This document shows positions 1 to 8,056 of a stretch of DNA of 44,459 nt, one piece after another. The translations under genes were made by a program, and so were the position numbers. Under the pieces are notes generated by a model. The model saw only the letters and a program-made list of their open reading frames with translations, was not told the origin of the DNA and ran no database searches. The stretch covers positions 1 through 44,459 of the forward strand of contig CALGOO010000183.1 of NCBI GenBank assembly GCA_937960715.1. Reading direction: 5' to 3'. This stretch comes from an uncultured Candidatus Competibacteraceae bacterium (lineage in GTDB: Bacteria; Pseudomonadota; Gammaproteobacteria; Competibacterales; Competibacteraceae). The stretch's first letter is position 1. Each line of letters begins with the position of its first letter.

Positions 1-36
1 TTTTGATATGAGTGTCAATGTATGTCTATATCTCTT

Positions 37-687
37 TCAACTATTGCACGCCCCGTACCGCGCCCGATAATCCCGCATCTTCTCCAAATACACGGCGTAT
101 TCCGGTCGTTCGGCCAGGTACGCCACCAAATCGTCCAAGCTCACGATCGAAGTCACGGCGATATCGTGGGCGCGTTCGACTTCCTGAACCGCCGATAACT
201 CACCCTGACCGCGCTCCCGCCGGTCCAGCGCGATCACCACGCCCGCCAGGATCGCGCCATGCGCGGTCAGGATTCGCATCGTCTCGCGGATGGCGGTGCC
301 AGCGGTGATGACATCGTCCACGATCAGCACCCGCCCCTGGAGTGGAGCGCCGACAATCAGCCCGCCCTCGCCGTGATCCTTGGCTTCCTTGCGGTTGAAG
401 CACCAGGGCGTGTCGCGGCCATGCCGGTCGGCCAGGGCGATGGCGACGGCCGCCACCAGTGGAATGCCCTTGTAGGCTGGCCCGAACAGCACGTCGAACT
501 CCAGACCGGCATCCATAATCGCGGCGGCGTAACAACGGCCCAGCCGAGCCAGCGCCGCGCCGCTGTCGAACAGACCGGCGTTGAAGAAATACGGGCTGAT
601 TCGCCCGGATTTCAGGGTGAATTCGCCGAAGCGCAGCACGCCCCGGCCGATGGCGAAGTCGAGAAAGTCCCGCTGATAGTCCCGCAT
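37..687 (-). CDS. pyrE: Orotate phosphoribosyltransferase
   Basis: This enzyme transfers phosphoribosyl from PRPP to orotate to give OMP in cytosolic pyrimidine synthesis. The 216-residue product has the usual length for bacterial PyrE. The PRPP-binding loop is clear in [16 protein letters not shown] around residues 120-135, and the motifs [11 protein letters not shown] and [13 protein letters not shown] match the family. The start is the ATG at 687, giving the typical N-terminus [12 protein letters not shown]. No strong ribosome-binding site is visible upstream. The gene is divergent from the exonuclease III homologue, with about 80 bases between the two starts. The gene is complete, ending 36 bases from the window edge. 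Confidence 0.97.
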   Translation of the reverse strand: MRDYQRDFLDFAIGRGVLRFGEFTLKSGRISPYFFNAGLFDSGAALARLGRCYAAAIMDAGLEFDVLFGPAYKGIPLVAAVAIALADRHGRDTPWCFNRKEAKDHGEGGLIVGAPLQGRVLIVDDVITAGTAIRETMRILTAHGAILAGVVIALDRRERGQGELSAVQEVERAHDIAVTSIVSLDDLVAYLAERPEYAVYLEKMRDYRARYGACNS

Positions 688-770
688 GGTTGGAGATTCC
701 GCCTGAGTGAGCCTGAAATGCCGGTATCATAGCCTCGTTCGTGGCCCTTTCACTGGAGCATCTCAACCTC

Positions 771-1538
771 ATGCGGGTGATCACCTTCAACGCCAACGGC
801 ATCCGTTCCGCCGCCCGCAAGGGTTTTTTCGACTGGCTGGCGGAACAGAACGCCGACGTGATCTGCATCCAGGAAACCAAGGCCCAGGAGCATCAGTTGC
901 CGCCCGAGATCTATCGCCCAGCGGACTATCACTGTCATTACCACGACGCCGCGCGCAAGGGTTATAGCGGCGTCGCGCTGTACGCCCGCCGCGCGCCAGA
1001 CGAAGTTCGAACCGGTTTGGGCTGGCCGGAATGCGATACCGAAGGCCGTTGGCTGGAAGCGCGATTCGGCCAGCTCAGCGTGGTCTCGCTCTATCTGCCG
1101 TCCGGTTCCTCCAGCCCGGAACGACAGGCGGTGAAATTCGATTTCATGGCGCGACTGGCCGAGCCGCTGCGGGCAATGCGCGCCAGTGGCCGCGACTTCA
1201 TCCTCTGCGGCGACTGGAATATCGCCCACCGGAAAATCGACCTGAAAAACTGGCGGGCCAATCAGACCTGTTCCGGGTTCCTGCCCGAGGAACGGGCCTG
1301 GATGGAGGAATTGTTCGGGCCGCTGGGCTGGGTGGACGCCTTTCGTGTGGTGAATCCGAACCCCGATCAATACACCTGGTGGTCGCATCGCGGCCGGGCG
1401 TGGGAAAACAACGTCGGCTGGCGCATCGACTATCAGGTGATCACGCCCGGCCTGACGGAAAAAGTCCGCGCCGCCGCCATTTACCGCGACCGGCGTTTTT
1501 CCGATCACGCGCCGCTGACGCTGGATTACGACCTTTAG
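771..1538 (+). CDS. xthA: Exodeoxyribonuclease III family AP endonuclease
   Basis: This is a member of the exonuclease III / AP endonuclease family that repairs abasic sites and trims 3' ends in DNA. The product of about 255 residues has the family opening MRVITFNANGIRSAARKGF. The metal and catalytic motifs follow in order: IQETKAQ, LCGDWNIAH and the C-terminal SDHAPLTLDYDL. The ATG at 771 is preferred because it gives the standard N-terminus. An in-frame GTG at 741 would add ten unsupported residues. Only 17 bases separate it from pgpA, so the two are probably co-transcribed. Several paralogues exist in this family, so the name xthA rather than exoA is a family-level choice. Confidence 0.92.
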   Translation: MRVITFNANGIRSAARKGFFDWLAEQNADVICIQETKAQEHQLPPEIYRPADYHCHYHDAARKGYSGVALYARRAPDEVRTGLGWPECDTEGRWLEARFGQLSVVSLYLPSGSSSPERQAVKFDFMARLAEPLRAMRASGRDFILCGDWNIAHRKIDLKNWRANQTCSGFLPEERAWMEELFGPLGWVDAFRVVNPNPDQYTWWSHRGRAWENNVGWRIDYQVITPGLTEKVRAAAIYRDRRFSDHAPLTLDYDL

Positions 1539-1555
1539 GGGAATGGGAACTTTCG

Positions 1556-2071
1556 ATGCCAAACGATTCGATCCTGTCGGCTGACCGTCCCTGCGCCCGC
1601 GTTTTCCGCGACCCCGTGCATTTCCTCGCCCTCGGCTTCGGTTCCGGCTGCGCGCCCAAGGCGCCCGGCACCTTCGGCACGCTGGCGGCGATTCCGCTGT
1701 ATCTGCTGATACAGCCGTTGCCGTTGTGGACCTATCTGCTGTTGACCGTGGCGGGCTTCGCGCTGGGGGTGTGGGTTTGCGACCGCGCCGCCCGTGATCT
1801 GGGCGTCCACGATCATCCCGCCATCGTCTGGGACGAAGTGATCGGTTACCTCATCACCATGATCGCCGCGCCGCCCGGCTGGCTGTGGATCATCGCCGGT
1901 TTTGCGCTGTTCCGGCTGTTCGACATTTTCAAGCCCTGGCCGATCCGGTGGGCGGATCAACGGATTGGCGGCGGTTTTGGCATCATGTTCGACGACCTGC
2001 TGGCCGCCGGCTATGCTTGGCTGGCGTTGCGGGGCCTGGCTTACGGCGCGGTCCTGCTGGACATTTCCTGA
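1556..2071 (+). CDS. pgpA: Phosphatidylglycerophosphatase A
   Basis: PgpA removes the phosphate from phosphatidylglycerophosphate to give phosphatidylglycerol, at the inner membrane. The 171-residue protein shows the family blocks KAPGTFGTLAAIPLYLL (about 35-51), IVWDEVIGYLITM, FDIFKPWPI and GGFGIMFDDLLAA, with several hydrophobic segments between them. The ATG at 1556 is preceded by AGGGG at 1537-1541. It lies 17 bases after the exonuclease gene and 55 bases before metY, all on the same strand. In many gammaproteobacteria pgpA follows thiL, which is not present here. Confidence 0.95.
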   Translation: MPNDSILSADRPCARVFRDPVHFLALGFGSGCAPKAPGTFGTLAAIPLYLLIQPLPLWTYLLLTVAGFALGVWVCDRAARDLGVHDHPAIVWDEVIGYLITMIAAPPGWLWIIAGFALFRLFDIFKPWPIRWADQRIGGGFGIMFDDLLAAGYAWLALRGLAYGAVLLDIS

Positions 2072-2126
2072 TGACCGCATACAGACTTCTCCTGTCCTTC
2101 CCTGGCAACCGACGGAACCCGAGACA

Positions 2127-3401
2127 ATGAAAATCGAAACGATTGCAATCCATGGCGGCTACACGCCCGAGCCCACCACCAAGGCCGTCGCCGTCCCCAT
2201 CTACCAGACCACCTCCTACGCCTTCGACGACACCCAGCACGGCGCCGATCTGTTTGACTTGAAGGTGCCGGGCAACATCTATACCCGGATCATGAACCCC
2301 ACCACCGCCGTGCTCGAACAACGGGTCGCGGCGCTGGAAGGCGGCGTCGGCGCGCTGGGCGTCGCCTCCGGCATGGCGGCGATCACCTACAGCATCATGA
2401 CCATCGCCGAGGCCGGCGACAACATCGTCACCACTTCCACCCTCTACGGCGGCACTTACAACCTGTTCGCCCACACCCTGCCGCGCTACGGCATCGAAGT
2501 CCGTTTCGCCGACTATCGCGACACCGAGGCGATGGGCCGGCTGATCGACGGCAAGACCAAGGCGGTGTTCTGCGAATCCATCGGCAATCCAGCCGCGAAC
2601 GTGGTGGACTTCGGCGCGCTCGCCCAAGTCGCGCACGCCCACGGCGTGCCGCTGATCGTGGATAACACCGTGCCGACCCCGTATCTGTGCCGACCGTTCG
2701 AACACGGCGCCGACATCGTGGTCCATGCCCTGACCAAGTACATGGGCGGCCACGGCACCAGCATCGGCGGCATCATCGTCGATTCCGGCCGCTTCCCCTG
2801 GGACCAGCACAAGGAACGGTTCGCCCGGCTGAACGAACCGGACCCGTCCTATCACGGCGTGGTCTACGTTGAGGCACTGGGGCCGGCGGCGTTCATCGGC
2901 CGGGCGCGGGTGGTGCCGCTGCGCAACACCGGCGCCGCCATTTCGCCGTTCAACAGCTTCCTGATCCTGCAAGGGATCGAAACCCTGCCAGTGCGGATGG
3001 ATCGCCATTGCGAGAATGCGGTCAAGGCCGCTGAGTATCTGCGCGATCATCCACAGGTCGTATGGGTCAAGTATCCGGCGCTGGCTGACAGTCCGGATAA
3101 GCCTTTGGTGGACAAATACATGGGTGGGCGCGGCTCCAGCATTCTCAGCTTCGGCATCAAGGGCGGGCGTGAGGCCGGCGCCAAGTTCATCGACGCGCTG
3201 CAACTGGTCACCCGACTGGTCAACATCGGCGACGCCAAGTCGCTCGCCTGCCATCCGGCCACCACCACTCATCGACAACTGTCGCCGGCGGAATTGGAAA
3301 GGGCCGGCGTCAGCGAGGACCTGGTGCGCTTGTCCATCGGCATCGAGCACATCGACGACATTCTCGCCGACCTGGAGCAGGCGCTGGCGGCGGCGCGGTG
3401 A
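2127..3401 (+). CDS. metY: O-acetylhomoserine sulfhydrylase (PLP-dependent)
   Basis: MetY condenses an O-acylhomoserine with sulfide to make homocysteine directly, a methionine route that bypasses cystathionine. The 424-residue length is typical of MetY and longer than MetB/MetC proteins. The opening KIETIAIHGGYTPEPTTKA, the block NIYTRIMNPTTAVLEQRVAALEGG and the PLP lysine in VVHALTKYMGGHGTSIGG (Lys204) are diagnostic of the Cys/Met metabolism PLP family. A MetX homologue lies at the other end of the window, which fits use of an O-acylated homoserine. No SAM riboswitch is visible in the 55 bases upstream. A related sulfhydrylase of the same fold is possible but less likely. Confidence 0.93.
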   Translation: MKIETIAIHGGYTPEPTTKAVAVPIYQTTSYAFDDTQHGADLFDLKVPGNIYTRIMNPTTAVLEQRVAALEGGVGALGVASGMAAITYSIMTIAEAGDNIVTTSTLYGGTYNLFAHTLPRYGIEVRFADYRDTEAMGRLIDGKTKAVFCESIGNPAANVVDFGALAQVAHAHGVPLIVDNTVPTPYLCRPFEHGADIVVHALTKYMGGHGTSIGGIIVDSGRFPWDQHKERFARLNEPDPSYHGVVYVEALGPAAFIGRARVVPLRNTGAAISPFNSFLILQGIETLPVRMDRHCENAVKAAEYLRDHPQVVWVKYPALADSPDKPLVDKYMGGRGSSILSFGIKGGREAGAKFIDALQLVTRLVNIGDAKSLACHPATTTHRQLSPAELERAGVSEDLVRLSIGIEHIDDILADLEQALAAAR

Positions 3402-3416
3402 AAATCCTCTCCCCCT

Positions 3417-3441
3417 CCCTCTTCCGGTGCTGGGAAGAGGG
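3417..3441. repeat. GC-rich hairpin downstream of metY
   Basis: CCCTCTTCC at 3417-3425 and GGAAGAGGG at 3433-3441 form a perfect 9-bp stem with a 7-base loop, 15 bases after the metY stop. There is no T-run, so it may be a dispersed intergenic palindrome rather than a terminator. Similar C-rich/G-rich text occurs at 8995-9034. Confidence 0.5.
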
Positions 3442-3464
3442 ATGAACCCACTTTCGAGTAGACC

Positions 3465-3707
3465 ATGAAAAAGCGTGTCATCGGTCATCGAAGGCCCCGC
3501 GATTTGGGGGAATTCGGCCCACCGAACGATCAAGAGCAGGCTTGGCTGTCGAGCTTTGCCGACCGTCGAACGCGTGTTCCAAAAGGCGTGTTTCGTTACC
3601 GGACCCACGAAGAGGCCAATGCGGACTGGGATCGCTGGAATGCTGAAGGGGTTGCGGAAACCGTGGCTGGAAAGTCACGCGGGGATACCAGCACCGTGAA
3701 CGCCTGA
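3465..3707 (+). CDS. Small hypothetical protein
   Basis: This 80-residue basic protein is not recognised with certainty. The central stretch PKGVFRYRTHEEANADWDRW resembles small proteins often encoded next to toxin-like partners, but no partner is adjacent here. The start ATG at 3465 begins MKKRVIGHRRPRD. A second frame is also open over much of the same DNA (3475-3699), so coding is not proven. No membrane segment or cysteine pair is visible. It could be an orphan antitoxin-like gene, a relic, or spurious. Confidence 0.5.
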   Translation: MKKRVIGHRRPRDLGEFGPPNDQEQAWLSSFADRRTRVPKGVFRYRTHEEANADWDRWNAEGVAETVAGKSRGDTSTVNA

Positions 3708-3767
3708 TTTTCCCGCAAGGACTGGCTATCCTGAAGGCATCGGCTGGCGAATATTCCGCTCCTCACG

Positions 3768-4373
3768 TTGGTACCCTTGGTGAAACAAGATCTGCTGAAA
3801 CTGTTGCAACAAACGCTGCGCGGCGAGTTGAACCGAACCCGTCGCCGCAAGAATCGTTCGCCCTGGGTGATCGGTGGACTGACGGTGGCCATTGTCGCCA
3901 TCAGCTATATCCTGCACGAACCCAAGGTCCCGTCCTCGACCCTGGGCCGAGGCACGGAACTGGTTTGCGGCGTCAAATCGGTCTACGACGGCGATACCCT
4001 GACCGCCAGTTGTCCGGACGGCGAGGTCAAGGTTCGGGTGTTCGGCATCGACGCTCCGGAAATGGGCCAGGAGCCGTGGGGCGACCGTTCCCGCGAAGCG
4101 TTCCGCAGCCTGCTGCCCCGGCGCGATTCGGTCCGGTTGCGGGTAGTGGATCAGGACCGCTACGGCCGGGTCGTCGCCCAGGTCTTCGCCGGTGAGCGCG
4201 ACGCCGGGCTGGAAATGGTCCGACAAGGGCGGGCGGTGGTGTACGAGCAGTACAACGATTTGGCGGTCTATCGACAGGCCCAGGCCGAGGCGCAACAGGC
4301 CCGGCGCGGCATTTGGGAAAAGCCCGGCGGCCAGCAGGACCCGGCCGCTTGGCGGCGGCTGAATCCGCGCTGA
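3768..4373 (+). CDS. Membrane-anchored thermonuclease (SNase domain)
   Basis: This is a staphylococcal-nuclease-like protein, expected to hydrolyse nucleic acid with calcium outside the cytoplasm. A hydrophobic segment at about residues 31-49 (SPWVIGGLTVAIVAISYIL) follows a basic N-terminus, so the protein is probably anchored in the inner membrane facing the periplasm. The SNase domain spans about 63-185. The catalytic set known from micrococcal nuclease is present: Arg90 in KVRVFGIDAPE, Glu98 in the same motif, and Arg134 in DRYGRVV. The YDGDTL metal motif is also present. The start is uncertain: TTG at 3768 or GTG at 3780 are both possible and neither has a clear ribosome-binding site. Confidence 0.85.
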   Translation: MVPLVKQDLLKLLQQTLRGELNRTRRRKNRSPWVIGGLTVAIVAISYILHEPKVPSSTLGRGTELVCGVKSVYDGDTLTASCPDGEVKVRVFGIDAPEMGQEPWGDRSREAFRSLLPRRDSVRLRVVDQDRYGRVVAQVFAGERDAGLEMVRQGRAVVYEQYNDLAVYRQAQAEAQQARRGIWEKPGGQQDPAAWRRLNPR

Positions 4374-4397
4374 GACCGTTCCGACTGGCGATTTCCC

Positions 4398-5540
4398 GTG
4401 GCCGCGTCGCCTGCGCCATCCACCGTCCACCGCGCCGTCATCCGGGTGGAGGGGGAGCAGTGCCGCTGCGAGGGTGACTGGACCCTGGCCGGTATCGAGG
4501 CGCTGGAAGCGCAACCGCGCGCCGTCCGCTGGCCAGCGGGCGAATTGCGGCTGGACGGTTCCGATATCCAGGCCATCGACACCACCGGCGCGCTGTGCTT
4601 GTTGACCGTCGTCGCCGATCTGGAGCAAACCGGCCACTCGGTCCGCCTGGTCAACCTGCGCCCGGAGCACGAGGCTTTACTGGACCTGGTGCGGGAACGC
4701 CGCGCCAGCGCCGGCGTGGTTCCACCGCCCCCCATGGCGCGTGGGGCGTTGGAACTTCTGGGCCGGCGGGTTGGGTCGCACACCCGCCACGCCATCGAGT
4801 TTCTGGCCTTCGTCGGCGAGGCGGCGATAGCGCTGGGACGGCTGGCGCTGCGCCCTGGCCGGTTTCGCTGGCGGGCGCTGTTTGGCAACATCGAAACCGC
4901 CGGCGTCCACGCCCTGCCCATCATCGCGCTGCTGTCGTTCATGATGGGCGTGGTGATCGCCTATCAGGGCGGCCAACAGCTCAAGTTCTACGGCGCCAAC
5001 ATCTTCATCGTCGAGCTGGTGTCGCTGACCATGCTGCGCGAACTGGCGCCGCTGATCACCGCCATCATCGTCGCCGGTCGCACCGGCTCGTCCTATACCG
5101 CCCAGATCGGCACGATGCAAATCACCGAGGAGGTGGACGCGCTGCGCACCATCGGCATCCCGCCCATGGACCTGTTGGTGTTGCCCAAGCTGCTGGCGCT
5201 GACCGTCGTCCTGCCGCTGCTGACGATGTTCGCCGATGCGGTGAGCGTGTTCGGCGGCATGGTCTTGGCGCAAGCGATGCTGGACGTAAGCTTCCACGAT
5301 TTTCTCGACCGCTTCCCGCGCGTGGTGACGCCGATTTCATTCCTGCTGGGCATCGGCAAGACGCCGGTGTTCGCCGCCATCATCGCCCTGGTGGGTTGCT
5401 ATCAGGGTTTCCAGGTGCGCGGCGGGGCCGATAGCGTCGGCCGGCACACCACGGTCAGCGTGGTGCAATCCATTTTCCTGGTGATCGCGGCCGACGCCCT
5501 GTTCTCGATCATCCTGGGTGGGATCGGATTGTGGCGCTGA
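4398..5540 (+). CDS. mlaE: MlaE-family lipid ABC permease with N-terminal STAS domain
   Basis: This is the membrane subunit of an MCE-type lipid transporter of the inner membrane. Residues about 10-105 look like a STAS domain (for example LDGSDIQAIDTTGALCLL), the role played by the separate MlaB protein in E. coli. Residues about 130-380 carry the MlaE/permease blocks FRWRALFGNIETAGVHALPI, GANIFIVELVSLTMLREL and TAQIGTMQITEEVDALR. The start is GTG at 4398. Its last 10 bases overlap the ATPase gene, a sign of translational coupling. The operon continues with an MCE protein and a lipoprotein. Phospholipid is the expected substrate from family knowledge, but the sequence does not prove it. Confidence 0.93.
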   Translation: MAASPAPSTVHRAVIRVEGEQCRCEGDWTLAGIEALEAQPRAVRWPAGELRLDGSDIQAIDTTGALCLLTVVADLEQTGHSVRLVNLRPEHEALLDLVRERRASAGVVPPPPMARGALELLGRRVGSHTRHAIEFLAFVGEAAIALGRLALRPGRFRWRALFGNIETAGVHALPIIALLSFMMGVVIAYQGGQQLKFYGANIFIVELVSLTMLRELAPLITAIIVAGRTGSSYTAQIGTMQITEEVDALRTIGIPPMDLLVLPKLLALTVVLPLLTMFADAVSVFGGMVLAQAMLDVSFHDFLDRFPRVVTPISFLLGIGKTPVFAAIIALVGCYQGFQVRGGADSVGRHTTVSVVQSIFLVIAADALFSIILGGIGLWR

Positions 5541-6325
5541 GCGCGAACCCGGCCGACGCCGTGATCACGGTGCGCGATCTGCGCACCGAGTTCGGCGCGA
5601 CGGTCATTCACGAAAATCTGGGCATCGACATCCGGCGCGGCGAGATCGTCGCCCTGGTCGGCGGCAGCGGCTCCGGCAAGACCACCCTGCTGCGGGCCAT
5701 CATCATGCTGTTGCGGCCAGCGGCCGGTTCCATCCATCTGTTTGGCCAGGAAATCGTCGGCATCGGCGAAACCGCCGCGTTCCGGTTGCGTCGGCGGTTC
5801 GGGATGCTGTTCCAGCAGGGGGCGTTGTTCAGTTCCCTGACGGTGCGCGAGAACGTGGCGGTGCCGCTGCGCGAACATACCCGACTACCCAGGCAGCGGA
5901 TCGTGGAAATCGCCGATCTCAAGATCGCGCTGGCGGGGTTGCCGGCGGACGCGGGGAACAAACTGCCGCGCGAGTTGAGCGGCGGCATGTTGAAGCGCGC
6001 GGCGCTGGCGCGGGCGCTGGCGCTGGACCCGGCATTGCTATTCCTGGACGAACCGACCGCCGGGCTGGACCCGGTCAGCGCCGGGGCGTTCGACGAACTG
6101 GTGGCGCAGCTCAAGGAATCGCTAGGGTTGACGGTGGTGATGGTGACTCACGACCTGGATACCCTGTGGAGCGCCACCGACCGGGTGGCGTTCCTGGGCG
6201 AGCGGCGGGTCATCGGTTACGCGCCGATGCGCGAACTGACCCAGGCGGAGCATCCGCTGATTCGGGCTTACTTCGAGGGGCCGCGCGGACGCGCGGCGCG
6301 GGAGCAGGCGTGCAGAGCAAAGTAA
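5531..6325 (+). CDS. mlaF: MlaF-type ABC transporter ATPase
   Basis: This 264-residue protein powers the MCE lipid transporter. It has a complete ABC core: Walker A GGSGSGKTTLL around residues 43-53, a Q-loop in MLFQQGALFSS, the signature ELSGGMLKRAALARAL, Walker B ALLFLDEPTAGLD, and the switch histidine in VMVTHDLDTLW. The LSGGM signature variant and the FSSLTVRENVAVPL segment are characteristic of the MlaF group. The GTG start at 5531 lies inside the end of the permease gene. Its 3' end overlaps the MCE gene by 16 bases. Confidence 0.95.
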   Translation: MALSANPADAVITVRDLRTEFGATVIHENLGIDIRRGEIVALVGGSGSGKTTLLRAIIMLLRPAAGSIHLFGQEIVGIGETAAFRLRRRFGMLFQQGALFSSLTVRENVAVPLREHTRLPRQRIVEIADLKIALAGLPADAGNKLPRELSGGMLKRAALARALALDPALLFLDEPTAGLDPVSAGAFDELVAQLKESLGLTVVMVTHDLDTLWSATDRVAFLGERRVIGYAPMRELTQAEHPLIRAYFEGPRGRAAREQACRAK

Positions 6326-7299
6326 ATTACGCCTTGGTGGGGCTGTTCGTGGTGCTGCTGGGTTCGGCGCTACTGAGCGCGACGTTCTGGCTGACGCTGG
6401 GCGGCGAGACCAAGACTTACGACCGCTATCGGGTGTATTTTCGGGAATCGGTGGCAGGGCTGAACCCCAAGGCGACCGTGCGCTATCGCGGCGTCCAGGT
6501 CGGGCAGGTCGGCTCCATTCAGTTGGACCGCAACAATCCCGATCAGGTGGATGTGGTGCTGAACATCGAGCGCGGCGTTCCCATTCGCCGCGACACCGTC
6601 GCCACGCTGTCCACCCGCGGATTGACGGGGGTGGCGGCGGTGGAATTGACCAGCGGCGGCGGTCAATCGCTGCCACTGGAGCGGGAGGTCGACCAGGAAT
6701 TGCCGGTGATTCAGGCCGGCCCCTCGCTGGTGGCGCGCCTGGACGACGCCTTCAACAATATTCTGAATAATGTCAACACCCTGACCAGCCGGCTGGAACG
6801 GTTGCTGGGCGAAGATAACCAGATGGCCCTGACCCGGACCTTGCAACATCTCGACACGATTACTGGCGCGGTCGCTGACCGTGGCGACAGCATCCGCCAG
6901 ACCTTGACGAATGTGGAAACCTTCACCGGCGCGCTGGCGGGGCGGGCGGAGCGGCTGGGTCAGGCGTTGGATCGGTTGACGATCACGCTGGAAGACGCCG
7001 GCGAACTGAGCGGGCAGCTTCGCGCGACCCTCGGCGACATTCGGACCGCCGCCCGGTCGGTGCGGAAAACGGCCGATACCTTCAACCAGACCAGTTTGGC
7101 CCTGAGCGGCATGGCCAAAACGGGCCAGCACGAACTGCAACGGCTGGGGCAGACCACCGTGCCGGAGTTGAACGAGTTGTTGGCGCAGGCCAGCGAATCG
7201 GTGACGGCCCTGCGGCAACTGGCCGAATTGCTGGAACAGAATCCCCGCGCCCTGCTGCTGGGCAAACCCAGCGGGCGGCCGGGGCCGGGCGAGGAATAG
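6310..7299 (+). CDS. mlaD: MCE-domain lipid-binding protein (MlaD-like)
   Basis: This is the periplasmic, membrane-anchored substrate-binding component of the transporter. A single N-terminal transmembrane helix at about residues 7-28 is followed by an MCE domain at about 38-115 (VYFRESVAGLNPKATVRYRG, GVQVGQVGSI). A long, probably alpha-helical region then runs to residue 329. The product is nearly twice as long as E. coli MlaD (about 183 residues); the extra length is the helical tail, which may form a tube or coiled coil as in Pqi/Yeb-type MCE proteins. The GTG start at 6310 has GGAG at 6301-6304 and lies within the end of the ATPase gene. Confidence 0.9.
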   Translation: MQSKVNYALVGLFVVLLGSALLSATFWLTLGGETKTYDRYRVYFRESVAGLNPKATVRYRGVQVGQVGSIQLDRNNPDQVDVVLNIERGVPIRRDTVATLSTRGLTGVAAVELTSGGGQSLPLEREVDQELPVIQAGPSLVARLDDAFNNILNNVNTLTSRLERLLGEDNQMALTRTLQHLDTITGAVADRGDSIRQTLTNVETFTGALAGRAERLGQALDRLTITLEDAGELSGQLRATLGDIRTAARSVRKTADTFNQTSLALSGMAKTGQHELQRLGQTTVPELNELLAQASESVTALRQLAELLEQNPRALLLGKPSGRPGPGEE

Positions 7300-7329
7300 G
7301 CGAGCGGCGAAAGAGAGCGTAAGGAAAAA

Positions 7330-7935
7330 ATGAAAAGAAATAAAATGTTGCTTGTCGGAACCCTATTGGCGGCGGCCCTGGCGGGATGCACCCTGCCGCA
7401 GGATCAATCGCCGCCGGCGCAAACCTATTTGCTGGCGGTTGAAACATTCGCCCCCACGCCGGCCCGCCGCGCCAGCGGCAAGACCTTGCTGGTGGCGCCA
7501 CCCAAGGCGGCGCCAGGATTCGATTCCAATCGCATCGCCTTCACCCGGCAACCGCCAAAACTGGATTACTACAGGGACAGCGTCTGGAGCGACGCGCCGG
7601 CCCGAATGTTGCTTCCGATCCTGGTGCGGGCCTTCGAGGCGACCGGCGCATTCAAGGCGGTGGTCTCACCGCCCGCGCCGGGGCTGGCCAACCTGCGGGT
7701 CGACGTGGACGTGATCCGGCTGCAACAGGAATTCATGACCCAACCCAGCCGGGTGCGGCTGATGGCCCGGATCAAGGTGGTGGACCTGAAAAGCGGGCAT
7801 GTGCTGGGCACGCAGGTGTTTGAGGCGGTGGAGCCGGCTCCCAGCGAGGACGCCAGCGGCGCGGCCCGAGCGGCCAACGCGGCGGTGCAAAAGGTGCTGG
7901 AGCAGATGGTGCGGTTCGCGCTGCGTTATTCCTAG
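7330..7935 (+). CDS. ABC-type transport auxiliary lipoprotein (PqiC/YmbA-like)
   Basis: This 201-residue protein has a type II signal peptide: MKRNKMLLVGTLLAAALAGC, with the lipobox LAGC placing the lipidated cysteine at residue 20. The rest resembles the ABC transport auxiliary component family typified by PqiC/YmbA, with PPAQTYLLAVE near the start and the DYYRDSVWSDAPARML block. Such lipoproteins sit in the outer membrane and receive or bridge MCE complexes. AAGGA at 7320-7324 is a good ribosome-binding site. It is the last gene of the operon, 30 bases after the MCE gene. No MlaC or MlaA gene is present, so the system is architecturally closer to Pqi than to classical Mla. Confidence 0.88.
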   Translation: MKRNKMLLVGTLLAAALAGCTLPQDQSPPAQTYLLAVETFAPTPARRASGKTLLVAPPKAAPGFDSNRIAFTRQPPKLDYYRDSVWSDAPARMLLPILVRAFEATGAFKAVVSPPAPGLANLRVDVDVIRLQQEFMTQPSRVRLMARIKVVDLKSGHVLGTQVFEAVEPAPSEDASGAARAANAAVQKVLEQMVRFALRYS

Positions 7936-8056
7936 CGGGATGGCGTCACGCGGGGCGTGGCCCTCTTTTAAGGAACTTCCCAAGCCAACGATCCAGACCG
8001 GCACGAGGTCCCCTCAACCAGTAAATTGTTTTGACACTTATCTGGAGGAAACTCGA

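Noticed and set aside
1545..1551. GGAACTT as a sigma E -35 element near pgpA
   Set aside because: No matching -10 follows at the required distance and it overlaps the pgpA start.
8031..8036. A perfect TTGACA upstream of the metallopeptidase gene
   Set aside because: A -10 at the right spacing would fall on the start codon, while a normal ribosome-binding site lies in between, so it is probably chance.
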